Below the pieces are notes generated by a model. The model saw only the letters and a program-made list of their open reading frames with translations, ran no database searches and had not been told where the DNA came from. A stretch of 64,000 nucleotides of DNA from Marsupella aquatica (lineage: Eukaryota > Marchantiophyta): positions 18,972,001 through 19,036,000 of the forward strand of contig OZ316891.1 in the NCBI GenBank assembly GCA_973895155.1, read 5' to 3'. The position numbers were made by a program, and so were the translations under genes. Below, piece after piece: positions 1 to 12,244 of this stretch (its first letter is position 1; each line of letters opens with the position of its first letter).

Positions 1-114
1 TGAATGAGGACCTGGTAGTGGGCGCACTGAGTTAGGTTGTGCAATCAGGCGATGGGGAGGTTCTATCGACGTGAAATGACGATGTGTTGTTGTTGATCAT
101 TTTGTGTGTAACAG

Positions 115-3100
115 GATGCACGGCTACCAGAGGAATCTATACACGACTTTGCCAGGGACTTAGTTCAGGCTTTGCAGTAAGTGAAGTTTTCACGGCGCTT
201 CAAAGTTTTCATGCTTTCCTTATGAGTGACCCTTGAGTTTATGTCTTCCATGGGGAATGTCTTCCATGGGGAAGGTTTTCATGCTAAATGATGAGTGACC
301 AAGCTGCTCCTGGTGTCTTCTAATATTTTCTGCAATTAAATGAAATTGCCCAGTCCCACATTTCTAACGAGCACAAATATTGTTCAGATTTCTGCATTCC
401 AAGGGAGTCGTTTATTGTGATCTCAAACCGTCGAACGTTTTGCTGGACGAGAATGGCCGGCTTAAGGTACGCATTTGGTTCGAACTTCGGCAACTTGCTC
501 TCATATTCGCTTATTCACGTGGTGACACAACTGATATTGAAAAGCGCAGCATCCAGTTCGTATATTCCGAAGTAGATAGTGTTAATTCTGCGTTTATGGA
601 TTAAGACAATCTGCATTGAGAACAATAAACTAGTGCACAGTTCAAAGCTACGACGGTCACGAAGTCCTCCTTTGCAGATAGCAGTTGAAGAATGTCTCCT
701 CAAGCCTTCATATTTATCTGCCACTGAACTGATTCGTTCTCTCGCAGCTGTGTGATTTTGGACTCGCAAGGCGTCTCGGTGATATTGCCAAGAACTCCGT
801 TCAACAGGTTTGTCTTCACATCTCCACATACACTTATCGTAGATGCTACGACCTACTGTTTCCTTGTCAGAAGATGTCGGATTGTTTGGAGAATTTTTGA
901 CGTAGTAGAGACGCAGGACACGCCAAATGTGGAGTTCATGGTCATTGTCCTGGTTGGTACTGTTTTTTGTGCATTACCTTCGAAACATTCAGGGCTTCAA
1001 AACTTATATTCTCAGTAGTACAAGACCCAAAGTACTCCCAGCTCATGGAGTTTTTAGTGTAGGACCCTGTGGAGATCAGAATTTAATGAGAATCGCTGCT
1101 GTGAAGATAGCTTATGCTTTGCAAGCCGTACACACGCTTGAAAAACCAACAAAGATCCGAATTGTTTCCCCTTCGTATGTTTCCTGCCTAAATGTGGGCC
1201 CTCTTCCTTTATGTGCGATGCCATTTTCCAAGCCTTAACAGTGTTGCGGCGATTGGTGCAGCTCCCTCAAGCAAAGCGAGGTACTCCATGTTACATGGCG
1301 CCAGAACTTTTTCAGGAAGGAGGAGTCCATTCCTTTGGATCCGACCTCTGGGCTCTCGGTTGTGTTATGTACGAGTGCTTTGCAGGACGGCCTCCTTTCA
1401 TGTCAAACAGCTTGACCCAGATGATGAATTCCATTCTGAATGATTCACCCCCTCCTCTCCGAGGTAATCCAACCAGAGATTTCGAAAGTTTGGTGAGCAG
1501 GCTTCTTGTCAAGGACCCCGCGAAGAGAATCCAATGGGCAGAGTTACGGGAGCATCCGTTCTGGAGACACAAATTTCTGGTTGTTCCGTTGCCTCCACAG
1601 CCTGCTCTAGCTAACTTTTTGCGGATTACGCAAAAGACCGGGTCTCCTATCCGAGATTCCAATGCAGGGAGAAATGGAACACTTAAAACAGCTCCCAGTC
1701 CAGACAAACGGATGGTTCAAGAGAGAAATTCAAAGTTGTCAGAATTTCCTGGTGCAAAGAAGACTTCTAATCACTCTGGAAACCATTTGGATGCACATTT
1801 GCGCGATGCTGGGCCAGTGGAAAATATTCCAATCTCCCGCAAAGACATCGGAAAGAAAGCGAACGGGAGCACAACGGGTGCTTCCCCTTTAACAGAGGGA
1901 TCAGGAAGGACCAATGGTGCGGTGAATGTCTTGCGGCTATCCAAAATCGTGAAGACTAATTTGTTAAAGGAAGTCCAGGGAGAGGCGTACCGACAACCTG
2001 GCCAGAGTGCTCCCCTCACAAATGATTCTGATGTCACCATCGAGAATCCTGATCAGGAACTTGATTTTGCCGATGGTACTGAAAGTGATGTTGTAGATGA
2101 GGAGAACGAAGAGAATTCGGAACCTGAAGCAGGCTCTGTGCATCCCCTTAGCGAGAAGCCAGAAAATGGTAACAGTCAGCCAGTGGAACCATCAACGCAT
2201 TCAGTGGTGAGTAATGGGCAGGATCACGAACCACCACACAATGGAAAATTGGAAGCAAGCAAAGCTGAGAGTCTTCGCTTAGAAGTGACAGCAACACCAC
2301 CAGGAGTCGGGCTCCCAAGAAAATTGCAGAAACAGGTATCCAACGTTGGAGAGCCGAAAAGGAGCCTCGCTGGTCCTGGATCCACAGGCACAGAACCGGT
2401 CAAAGCGTCTTTAACTCTTGCGCAGGCATTGTGGCACCCGTCAGACCTCTCCGTTCGTCCCATTATGATCAATCGCCGGGCTGAGAAACCTTCCGATACT
2501 TCCGTAGATCCTAGAGCACTTCCTGTCGACGCAATTCCATCTAGTGACTTCGTGCAACTCCCACCGGACGAGCTGGAACTGTTTCTAAAGCGGATCATGG
2601 CCAATGTGCAAGGAAGTACGTCTATTCAAGAGAAGCTGAACACTCTTAGATACGTCGAGAGCCTATGTAACAATATTGATTCGGCAAATCTGCTAATAAA
2701 CGGGCCGTTGATGCCACTTCTAGTGAAGATGTTGAAGACTTCAAAGCTGCCAGGGCTTCGAGTGCAGCTGGCATCTGTGATGGGTCTTCTCGTTCGCCAC
2801 GCGACACTCATTGAGGATGACTTGGCAAGCTCGGGGATAATAGCCGTTCTGACTGAAACCTTGCGGGACAAGCAGGAGAAGTTGCGACGGTGTGCCATGG
2901 CAACTCTGGGAGAACTTCTCTTCTATATTGCCACTCAGAGTGATGGCTCGCCGAAGTCGGCAGGCTCCAATGAGCATGCCTCAAAAGATGGGCGATCATC
3001 AATTTGGCAGGTATGCTACCAAGGCGTTGCAGTGCCTCCTACGCCTTGTACATTGCGCAGTTTCTCAGTCATGAAATAAGTGTGATAAAAAAATAGTCTG

Positions 3101-5799
3101 ATAATTCTTCGGATAATTGATTTTTGGTATTATTCAAATCCATTATCTTAGCTCTTGTTGAAAATTATAGTAGCTATTCCGACCATGGTCAGAAGTGACT
3201 TTTAGCTTAGGAATCCATTTTTTCGCTGATTGTCGGAATTCTAGCTCTGACCAGGCTCCTTTTCGTGTTTCCAAGTAGGTGCCTGGCACTACCATTGCTC
3301 TCGTGGCTTCCATATTAAGAAAAGGTGAAGACGATGTAACTCAACATTATGCTCTGAAGACCATTGAGAATATTTCCAGTCAAGGAGGAGACTGGGCATC
3401 TCGGTTTACAAGTCCTGAGGTTCTGAGCAACCTGTGCCATACCTTCAAATCTGCTGCCAAGCCTGAAAGTATTCGTGCCACTGCAGGGTCTTGTTTGGTT
3501 CGTCTGGTACGGTTTAGTCCTGCAGTGATCCCTTCGGTTCTTGACAAGTTGACCTTCAAGGATCTCGTGGCAGGATTGGCCCGGGGGAGCGCTAGAGAGC
3601 AGCAAGTTAGCCTGAATCTTCTGAATATGTCACTGGTAGGAAGCGGTGTCATCAACAACATGGGGAAATATATGCTCTCATTGTTGGAGGAGAGAACCTT
3701 GGTTCCAACTCTAATAGCCTTACTTGAGCAAGGCCTTGAAGTCCTTAGGGGAAAAGCCTTCGTTTGTGCTGGGCTCCTGTGCAAAATTAACAGACGATGG
3801 CTACCCGCCCTATGTAATGCAAAATTGATGCCTGTTGTGGAACGGGCAGCCAAGGAGAAAGACTTGTTTATTCAGCAATGCGTGGAGGCACTTTTACAAA
3901 TGATTGTCAGTGTGGTTCCAGGTATTCTTGAAAGTATCTCATCTGATGTAGCGCAGCTAGCTAGTGTCAAACGACCAGGAAATGTGACATCAGGGCGTGG
4001 GCAACCCCGGAGCTCAATTCCTCTGTTCCCCGTTGTACTGCACTTGTTCAATAGCCCAACTTTCAGAAGCCGGCTGATTAGTGAGCAAGTAATGAAGCAG
4101 CTCGTAGGTTCATTGAAACAGGTGGAAAAACTTTCATTCCAGGTAAGATTATTCTGATCTGTGTCTTGTCCATTTCCAATTCCGCTTTTTTGACAATCCA
4201 GGTAGGAAGCCGGTCGCAGATTCTGAATCTTCATTTTATGCCTTGCTCAATCCTGAATTTTATGAGTGAAAGCTACGCCTTTTAACTCATCTACTGCCTT
4301 CCAAAAGTGTCAATCAGTGTCAATATAGCTCTCCCAGATGACCTGGCGACATATTGGCGACTGATCACTACTCCGTTCACCGGCTTTACTGTGCGTCCTA
4401 AAGTAAATGTTTAATAATAAATTATAATGAGTCATAGAAATCACTGTGATGGATAGAATTAGTGTATACGGTTAGGTCGGTCAATTTAGCTTTGATGATC
4501 ATAACCACTATCAGAATGTTTGGTTTTCATGTAATCTTTATTTTTTCCTTGTATAGTGTGCCGATAGCATTACACAAGATAGAATCCTGTAAACAGAGAC
4601 AGCAGCACATGAATGGCATTCTAATGATATTTGTTTGCATGTTGTAGGGGCAGACGGAGTTCTTGTCAACGCTTCTGCAAATTATTGAAGTCTTATCACA
4701 ACAGTCGACTGTTGTCCTTGGCTACCCAGACATCTTCATAGCGCAGATGCTACCAAGCTTGGCTCTACTGTACAAGACCAACGCAGATGGAGATACACGG
4801 TTCCTCTGCTTCAAGATATTCTTCGACATATTGGTTGTGTATCTGGACAGCATTTCAGCACCAAACCCTGAGTTGCCAGACACACAGCCCGTCAATACAG
4901 ACCTTCGGCCAACTTGTATGACTCAAATGGAACCTATAGTTGGACAGCACTTCCTTCCCTTATACCCAAAACTGGTTGAGGACGAGGATCCCATTCCTAT
5001 GTATGCCCACAAACTTCTGGTGATGCTTCTAGATCACAAATGCATCAGAATCGCTGACATTCTACAGCTCAAGCTTGTTTCGCAGTTCTTCGACTTTCTC
5101 ACTGATGACTTGTCCAGTATTAATCTGCACAGCGTGAGATTGTGTCTTTCTCTGGCATCAGCACCAGAGGTTGATACAAAAACCCTCTCCCAGCTCAAAG
5201 TAGTGAGAAAGATTGGGGCCCTCCTGGATTTTGTCCATGCAAAAGTAATGGAAGATTTTCTAGACCCAGTCCTTTCAGTTTGCAGATTTTTCCTCCTCCG
5301 CAATGCAGGCAACATCAACATGGCTGGGACTGGAGGAACGAAGGGGACTAGCACTGATGCTGCCATTGAGGATATTGCAGAGTTGGGCAAGCATGCTGGA
5401 ATTTTCTTGGAGCTTTGTGGAAGCCATGAACCTCAGATAGCTGAGGCAGCTGCTGAGTGCCTGGTTCTAATCGTAAAAGCTGCGCCCCGACCAGCAGCAA
5501 TAGGGTTTTTTGTCAGTATATCAAAATTGGCCCATGTACTGGAATCATGTGCCAATTGCCATGGACCCACAGTCCTTCAACAATTGCAACGAAGGCTGCT
5601 TTTTGCCCTTTCGGTGGTTTGCAAAGAGCACAGGGCATCTTCACCGACTTTGCAACCGCTGCCACCTCCAGTAATTTCTAACTCCGACTTCATTGCCCTC
5701 GAGAACATTGTCGTCCGGTTGAGGAAGTCCAATCTTCCTCAAGTGGCTGAGGTTGCCATCAGTGCAGCCTTTGAGTTGCAGCGCTTACCTCGCCACTGA
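115..5799 (+). CDS. RUK: RUNKEL / ULK4-like protein kinase with HEAT/ARM repeats (5' end outside window)
   Basis: Six exons can be read, all joining in phase: 115-176, 388-466, 748-807, 1262-3010, 3279-4142 and 4648-5799 (TGA), giving 1,321 visible residues. The kinase part runs from PEESIHDFARDLVQAL through the catalytic loop YCDLKPSN, the metal-binding DFG (CDFGLARRL) and YMAPE to a typical C-lobe ending near PFWRHKF. A low-complexity linker of about 250 residues follows, then helical HEAT/ARM-like repeats to the C-terminal LQRLPRH. From memory it lines up along its whole length with Arabidopsis RUNKEL, a microtubule-associated protein needed for phragmoplast organisation in cytokinesis. 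About 90 N-terminal residues, including the glycine-rich loop and the beta-3 lysine, should lie left of the window. The usual HRD is YCD, as in RUNKEL itself, so catalysis may be weak or absent. Introns are 211-505 bases with GT-AG ends. Confidence 0.93.
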
Positions 5800-7014
5800 T
5801 CGTCGGTCCTATGGTAGTTCAGGTGATTCATTTGTGTACATTAAGAAGTTTGACATTAGCATTGTGTAATTAGTTAGTAGCACGTGTTTGCTTACTGCTT
5901 GCGGGGGGATATACCCAACGAGGCTACACATCTGACAAGCTGTGCTGGAAAGAGTCCAAAATCTTGTAGCAACCATTGTTGTAGGAGATTTTCTTTTGTG
6001 CATGATAGAGAAATGTCTGGCACAGCAGCAGCAGTGCTCGGTTAGTTTATGTCTCCTGCCAAATGACGAACTGGGATTCCTAGAGGCATCGAGAAATCTC
6101 GTTGTGAACGGTTCAATAATTTTTTTGCAGACCGCATGACTTGTGTCGATCATCGACGGTTTATAAAAAGTGCAGCCTGATCATGTTCAGCCCGACCTCT
6201 GTTTGGTGTGTGTGCATGGAAACAATTTCGACCTTCATTCTAAATGATCGAACATCTCTTCGCCCAATTTTTAGAGGGTCACTTTTGTGTTCCGTCTGCC
6301 TTGGGGCATACCCAGTGAGACCACCTTTTTCTGGTTTACCGTTGCCCTTGCCCGAGTTTGCGGAACATTCAATGAGCACTGAAAAGGCACTGTGCACAAC
6401 CGAATATTCGTAGAACCTACAAGGCAGTTCTAACGTGGACACCATTCCCATGGTTCCGTCTCCATCCCAGTCTAGGTTAGATATTTTATAGACCAGTCTA
6501 AAAGCATTTTTGAACTGAAGAGGTAAATCCCGCCCAACACCCACCAATCAACATAACCAGATCCTGGTGCCATTCCCAACGATCAAGGAATCTTGCATGT
6601 ATGCAATCGGGATCTGTAGCCTCCACGTGTGAGCTCCCCCGTTCAGAAAAGTGTGCCCCTTTGTTCAAAGGTCATTTGATTGCGCTATGTATCATCATCA
6701 TACAGTCCACAGCTATTCTAAAAGGAAGGATGTTCAAGAGTTCAGACCGGTCCCGTAGGACCATCGTAGTGGTAATGCGTCAGTCTTTGCTCGACAGCTC
6801 AATCTGTGTCTTTCCTCCTGGTTTCAGAGCTCCTCCTCTCACCAACCGGCCAATCATCTTTTAAGAGTTCCTGGTGTGATGAGTTCTCACACACCAACAA
6901 CACCAGAGAAAATCTTTGGTCAGACGTCACGGAGTCCACCTGGTAACATGGCAAGCCTGAATTGGTACGACCAGTCCACCTGGGTGTGAAATGCAAGTCT
7001 TTTGTCCCTTTTTG
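5800..7014. other. 3' flank of the kinase gene and intergenic DNA
   Basis: The first few hundred bases are presumably the kinase 3' untranslated region. I see no clear poly(A) signal cluster. Short open frames here have no protein-like composition and no gene was recognised. Confidence 0.5.
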
Positions 7015-7146
7015 GGGCCTCCAAATATTTGAAACAAACTAAAACCAGGTGGGAAACAGGGGCAGCTCCTTTTGATTTGGCCTCCAAACTTTTTGAAACG
7101 AAGAAAAATCAGGGGGGAAACAAGGGGGGAAACAAGGGCAGGGGGG
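7015..7146 (+). repeat. Imperfect tandem duplication followed by G-run repeats
   Basis: A unit starting GGCCTCCAAA, then TTTGAAAC and GGGAAACA(A)GGGG, occurs at 7015-7063 and again at about 7079-7130 with substitutions. The second copy passes into repeated GGGGGGAAACAA units and a final GGGCAGGGGGG. Four or more G-runs lie close together on the plus strand. Confidence 0.7.
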
Positions 7147-8436
7147 ACAAAAAGATTTCCAGAAACCCTGGGTTCATAGGCGAGTCTTCCACACTTCTGC
7201 CTAAAGGCCAACTTCCATGTATGCAGCCCCTTGTTTTACAGCCCTCAAGTTGACTCACGTTATCATGTGATAGAGCTAGAATTTAATGACTGGAACCCTC
7301 CTGAGCCAGGTCTTACGGCAAGCAATGCGGGTTTTCGAAGGGCAAGGGCTAGAAACTTTCCAGCCCTCGAGGTCCAGACCTTTGAATTTCTAATTGAGTG
7401 CAAATGGTAAAAACACAAGGAAATTAAAAATTAACATGCCAAATAACAAAGAGTGGGGACAAAAAAATTCCTTAACCTTTTTATTTACCTTTTTATTTAT
7501 TTAGTAAACAAACAACAACAACTAACTCTAGCCGTTCAACCTGATTGATTGACAAATGTGATCTATCATCTCCTAACAAAGAGGATGACAGTGCATGGTC
7601 ACAAGAAAAGATGCCGATCAACAGACTTCTTAGATCTACAAATGAGATCAAATGTTGATAGCTAACAACTATGTTGTGCACTTTAAACCGACAATACTTT
7701 GAGTCAGTAAGTTATTCTTTTGAGATTTTCATGATGTTGTTTCTATGCTACTGGGGTACGTCAACATCTTAAGATGCATCAAAAGAGCTTTCTAGCCATA
7801 ATTTTGTTTTGGCTGAGAGAATTTAGTTATTTCCTAGCTTCGTGACCTCCTTACTAATAATCTGAGCAAAAATGGATATACCAAAACTTTCTGATGACCC
7901 TCATCAAATCAGATGAAAGAGATGAAAGGGAATTAAAGAAAAAAAGGAAAAAGTGGGATATAATTAAGCCAAAAAAAAACAGGGGGAAGGTTAGGGTGGG
8001 AAAGTGGGGAAAAGGGGGGAGGGGGGAGGGGGGGAGGGGAAGTTGCAAGCTTGGGTTAAATAAAATTACTTATATCATTCTTTTTTCAACCTCTAACAAT
8101 ACCCAAACACTAAAACATGATTGACACTAATATTTTGAGACCAATTCTCTTTCCTCTTGAGCCAATTCACGAGCTCAATTATGAGCTCATCTGGCTGGTT
8201 GTTGGAATTGGCTTGAAGTGCCACCAGATGACATCAAGGCCTGCCTAATAAGCTACCAAGGAGCCTGTTTGGTTTATTTCTATGGTGAGACCAGGGTAGT
8301 GCTTGAGCTAGACATGGAAAATGATCTCCAATTCAATGACCTTTGTGTGAGTTAGAATAGTTTCTGGTTTCTCACAAGCATTGGTGCCCCCTTTGGAAAA
8401 AACAATTCTTGCAAACATTATAGCAGGGTTGCATGG
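7147..8436. other. AT-rich intergenic DNA with one strongly G-rich tract
   Basis: No gene was recognised. Around 7980-8041 the plus strand is almost pure purine with many runs of three to seven G separated by one to four A or T, a composition compatible with G-quadruplex formation. The rest is AT-rich and without clear structure. Confidence 0.5.
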
Positions 8437-8570
8437 CCAAAGCAGGCATGGCTGAGTTGTAGCTCACTTGAGTCATAGGTCTTGGGTTCAGATGTTGTAA
8501 CTGGTTTCTCTTGCCTCCCTTGCTGTGGGGTTTCATGGATATCCCCTAAAATAAAGCAGGGGTGCATAAC
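8437..8570 (+). mobile_element. tRNA-derived SINE, copy 1
   Basis: The segment starts GCATGGCTGAGTTGTAGCTC, which resembles the A-box half of a tRNA gene. About 30 bases later comes GGTCTTGGGTTCA, which resembles a B box (GGTTCRA). The body ends TTTCATGGATATCCCCT followed by an A-rich stretch. A second diverged copy at 34963-35075 has the same order of blocks (TAGCTCACTT, TAGGTCTTGGGTTCA, GGCTTTCACGGATTTCTCCT). Two dispersed copies with internal Pol III-type boxes and an unrelated 3' body are what a SINE should look like. Target-site duplications could not be fixed by eye. Confidence 0.65.
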
Positions 8571-10944
8571 TAACTATAGTGTCTATTGGGGTTTAAACAA
8601 TTTCTTACAGATTTCTGATTAAAACCAATTGCAAACACTGGAAAGTTCTCTAACCTACAGAGGTAAATTTGTATTAGGGCAGTTCTTAAGCAATGTTTGA
8701 CTAAACCTACAATTATGAGAGTAACTGCTAAACATTGCAGTACACTGCTACACTGAGTCTCTACTTTTTTCTTTTCTTAAAAAGGACATAGGGCACATCA
8801 ATTATACCAAACAACGGGACAAAAGCCGCCCAAGAAACAGAAAACAAGCAGCAAACAAACAGCATACACACCACAAGCATTGGAGAACTGGACAAAAGGA
8901 AAGCCAACTAGTCAGGCCATGAGGTCATGAAGAGCCACTACAATGTAGCACTCTCAAAATCCCAGACATTCTTCATGCTATTATGTCATCCTCTACTTGG
9001 GGTCTGATAATTCCAGCAGTTCTGCTGGTTTTGAAATTAATTTAACAACACCCTCAAACTGCTCATCCTATCAATCATCTTTGAAATCATGTTCCTATTC
9101 TACATCTACCCGCTTCCACTTCAGGAATAATTTTATACATTTCGTCTCACAATCTGCCCAAAGGGTATCTGTTATGTCCAACTCTTCCCCTGTCCTGACC
9201 GTGAAGGTCAATCCCTTAACCTTCTCTCGTTATCTGTATTGTCAACCATCATCAGCATTGGTGGTGAGTGCAATAAGACTTCCTGGAGCTGGTCAATGGC
9301 ATACCTCAGTTGAATAGTCTTCTTTTCAAAATGGCAAATATCAAACATAGATCTCAAGTGAGTTTGGGTTTGGTGCAAGACAATTCATTGAGGTACTCCC
9401 CCAACGAATTGAGAGTAAGTGGCCTAGTTGTGCTTGTTCCAAATTGAATGATGGAGCACATAATTATCAGTCTCTAATTAAGGCATTCATTAAGCATATA
9501 TGATTAATTCACAACTTTAAAGTCATACACTATTGCTTATAGACCTTGTCGAGTCCATTCTCGAGCCCTGTGTCGAGCAATTGTTCCTTTAGAGTTTTCC
9601 TGCAATATTAATAGTAGCCAGTTAGTACCAAGTGTGCTTTGATTTCTTAAACTCGAAAAGGACTCACAGTGGCAACCCTCTATTCCTTTGCAGTTTTGCA
9701 CATTTTGAACTAAATTTTGTGAGTTGGGGGGGCGGTTCATTTGGCCCCTTTTTAGTTAATTTTTTGGGCATAGGGAAGCTTGTGGTTTTGGCCTCCCTTT
9801 GCATGCACCTTAGCACTCAAGGTAAGGGGGCCTAATTGTTCTCTTCCCTCTCATTTGTTTATGCATCCAGGTCTGATCTCACATATTTTTTGTTGGGGGG
9901 GGGGGGCTTTTACACGTTGCCACATTTTTGTGATGACTGTGTACCACCTGATTTACTTACACTTATCTCCCTGTGTTTGCACATAACTTGTGATGGGTTC
10001 CCTTTCATTTGATAGGGTTGTGCCCTATGAAATGGCCCCCAACACACATGAGTAATGCCCCCACAAGGTTATGCCCTCTGCATAGTATAGTGTGTCATGA
10101 CATGATTATTGACAGAATAGATTGGGATTCAAGATAACTTTCGAAAGGAAAATAATAGAAGTCCTTGCTGTTTGAAACTCTTTCAAAACCCAGCTTTCCC
10201 TTTTAGGTTGTGGTGTACTTGTTTACCACAAACTTTTAGAGTACCTTTCCATGTTCATAACACTTTCCCAGTGCGGCTGTACATGTGATATAGAGCTCTC
10301 CATGGAGGGTGTTGTCCAAAATGAATGCCCAAGGACTTTGAGCTTGAGTGTCTCTCATTTGCGGACCTCATCGATAAGGAGGGCCTTACCATGCTTTGAG
10401 TTGTGTATCTCAGTTTGGAGTATGCAATTTTCCTTCAAAGAGGATCTTCGATGCATTCATGTTGATTTGCAACAAATTGGAATTGATGCAGAGTGGAGGG
10501 CATTTGGCCCCAACAAAATGTTGCCCATTTACAGAATCCGAGACAGGGCCCAGATTTAATGAAATTCATTTTGAGATAAAAGGAATAGTTGTTGCTGATA
10601 AATCTCTTTCAAAACCTGGCCTACCCTTTGCTTGCAGACTCTACGTGCACCACTAATGTTTTAAAGTGTATCTCTATGTTGAACAGCAATTTTAGCATGC
10701 CCACAACTTTAAAGTGCAACACCATGTCACTGGAAGCCTGAAACCTTGAGCTGGAAACTTCATCAGTTCCAGATGAAGGTCCAAGTAAAATTTGCTTGCT
10801 AGGGTGGAGTGCAAAACCTTTACTTGATGGGGGCCAATGTTGATACATTGTGGTAGTGGCCAAGGTTAACAAAGATACACCCCATCAAGAATGCTTCTCA
10901 AAGTTGGGTCGACCCATCAAGGTTTGGGTTTTAGCTGGGGCTCG
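8571..10944. other. Intergenic DNA, no gene recognised
   Basis: About 2.4 kb without a convincing coding frame. It contains a run of 12 G at 9895-9906 and scattered AT-rich sequence. Open frames such as 8997-9317 (+) have no recognisable domain and are probably chance. Confidence 0.5.
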
Positions 10945-11024
10945 AGGTTTCCTGGCCTTCCCAGTACTAGATGGTTTCCTGGCCTCCCCAGTACAAGATG
11001 GTTTCCTGGCCTCCCCAGTACTAG
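10945..11024 (+). repeat. 27-bp tandem repeat, three copies
   Basis: Units of the form ATGGTTTCCTGGCCTCCCCA followed by GTACTAG lie head to tail at 10945-10970 (slightly diverged), 10971-10997 and 10998-11024. Differences between copies are single bases. Confidence 0.9.
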
Positions 11025-11054
11025 AAATTACACCAGGAAGGGGTTGAGGGTACC

Positions 11055-11275
11055 AGGAGGACAAGAGACGGGATTGATCTTCCATTAACCATCCCAACCT
11101 ATCTATAGGCCCCAATTAGCCAGAAGATGATGGTTATCCTTACAAATCTGAGAACATCTGATGGTCAAAAATAGATCTCAAATATTAGATCAAAGAAGAT
11201 TCCCAACATCGTCTCCTTCTGACCAGGCGAAAATTTGGGAAAAACCTTTAAAGGCCTTAAAAATTGAAGCAGACA
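11055..11275 (+). repeat. Dispersed repeat family 2, copy 1
   Basis: The block order is GGACAAGAGACGGGATTGA, ATTAGCC, GATGGTTATCCTTA, AGAACATCTGATGGTC, GATTCCCAACATC and GGGAAAAACCTTTAAAG. The same order recurs immediately downstream and, in part, near 24765 and 59855. No coding capacity was seen, so it may be a non-autonomous element or the tail of a larger one. Confidence 0.7.
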
Positions 11276-11306
11276 TGGTTCCAAGGAAAAATTAAGCACA
11301 CTGACA

Positions 11307-11565
11307 TGGAGGACAAGAGACAGGATTGACAGGAGGGGAACTTCCGTCAACCACTCCAGCATAGCATAGGCCGCATTAGCCCGAATCTGATGGTTATCCT
11401 TAAATCCCAGAACATGTGATGGTCAGAATAGATATAAAAAAAACTAGATAAAAAAGATTCCCAGCATCTTCTCGTTCCCTCATCACCACTAGCACCACTA
11501 GGTGACATTCCCCACTGTGGCCAAAGAAGTGGAAAAACCGGGCCTGAATAAAAAACTACGCAGAC
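11307..11565 (+). repeat. Dispersed repeat family 2, copy 2
   Basis: This is a diverged direct repeat of 11055-11275: GGACAAGAGACAGGATTGA, ATTAGCCCGAATCTGATGG, TTATCCTTAAA, AGAACATGTGATGGTC, GATTCCCAGCATCTTC, then AGGTGACATTCCCCACTGTG and GGAAAAACC. The last two blocks are the best-conserved part and are shared with the copies near 24880 and 59920. Confidence 0.7.
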
Positions 11566-11757
11566 CGGGACGAGGAGCGACGGGAGGGACGGGAGGGTCG
11601 AGACTGACGGGGTCCGGGAAGGACTGACGGGACTGACGGGAGGCTGGGTTATTAAACGCAGAGGAGCCGCCCGGTGGCAAGCAGAGAGACCGACAGCTAA
11701 GCCGCACTCCGCACTCGGGTGACTCGAGCGAGAGAGAGAGAGAGGGGCAGAGACAGC

Positions 11758-11802
<45 letters not shown>

Positions 11803-12244
11803 AGAGAGAGAGAACGAGAGCGCTCATCATCGAGAGGGGAACACTCGTCGTGTCGGTCTTGCTTGCAATCTGCATCTGCGGCGCACGACTCCATCGATCG
11901 CCACGGAGGAGGAGGAGGTGGGGAGAGGAGAGTGGGACGAGAAGGTCGTTGGGTTTGTTTGGAATATCAGCAAAGTATTTGATCTGTTGAGGTCGAGCAT
12001 TCGCTCGCAAGGCGCTGCGGGGAGGGCTCCTGCCCTCCCTCTGCCCTCGTCGTCGTGTCCGTCTGCGTGCGCGATCCTGTGTGTTGATTCTGACGTCGTT
12101 TTTATCGTTGTTCTGGGCCGGATCAATCGACGCAAAGGCGAGCAGGAAGCGTTAGGGGTTGTGGAGTGAGGTGGTTTGGTCGGCTTGATTTGAGTTGAGT
12201 CGAGTTGAGTTGAGAGTTGTGCTGACGGAGTGTGGTGGACTTCG
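11566..12244 (+). promoter_or_regulatory. GC-rich promoter/leader region of the bZIP gene with a GA tract
   Basis: The sequence changes abruptly from AT-rich repeats to GC-rich DNA and holds interrupted GA dinucleotide tracts (11730-11743, 11760-11794 and 11800-11813). It then leads without a strong coding frame to the ATG at 12245. GA/CT tracts are common in plant core promoters and leaders. The transcription start cannot be fixed from sequence. The long Arg-Glu frames read through the tract are repeat artefacts. Confidence 0.55.

Noticed and set aside
8437-8510. A functional tRNA gene
   Set aside because: The A- and B-box-like blocks are diverged, no cloverleaf can be folded and the sequence recurs with a common non-tRNA tail, so a SINE fits better.
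11719-11982. Frames coding for long Arg-Glu or Ser-Leu repeats
   Set aside because: They are translations of the GA dinucleotide tract, not genes.
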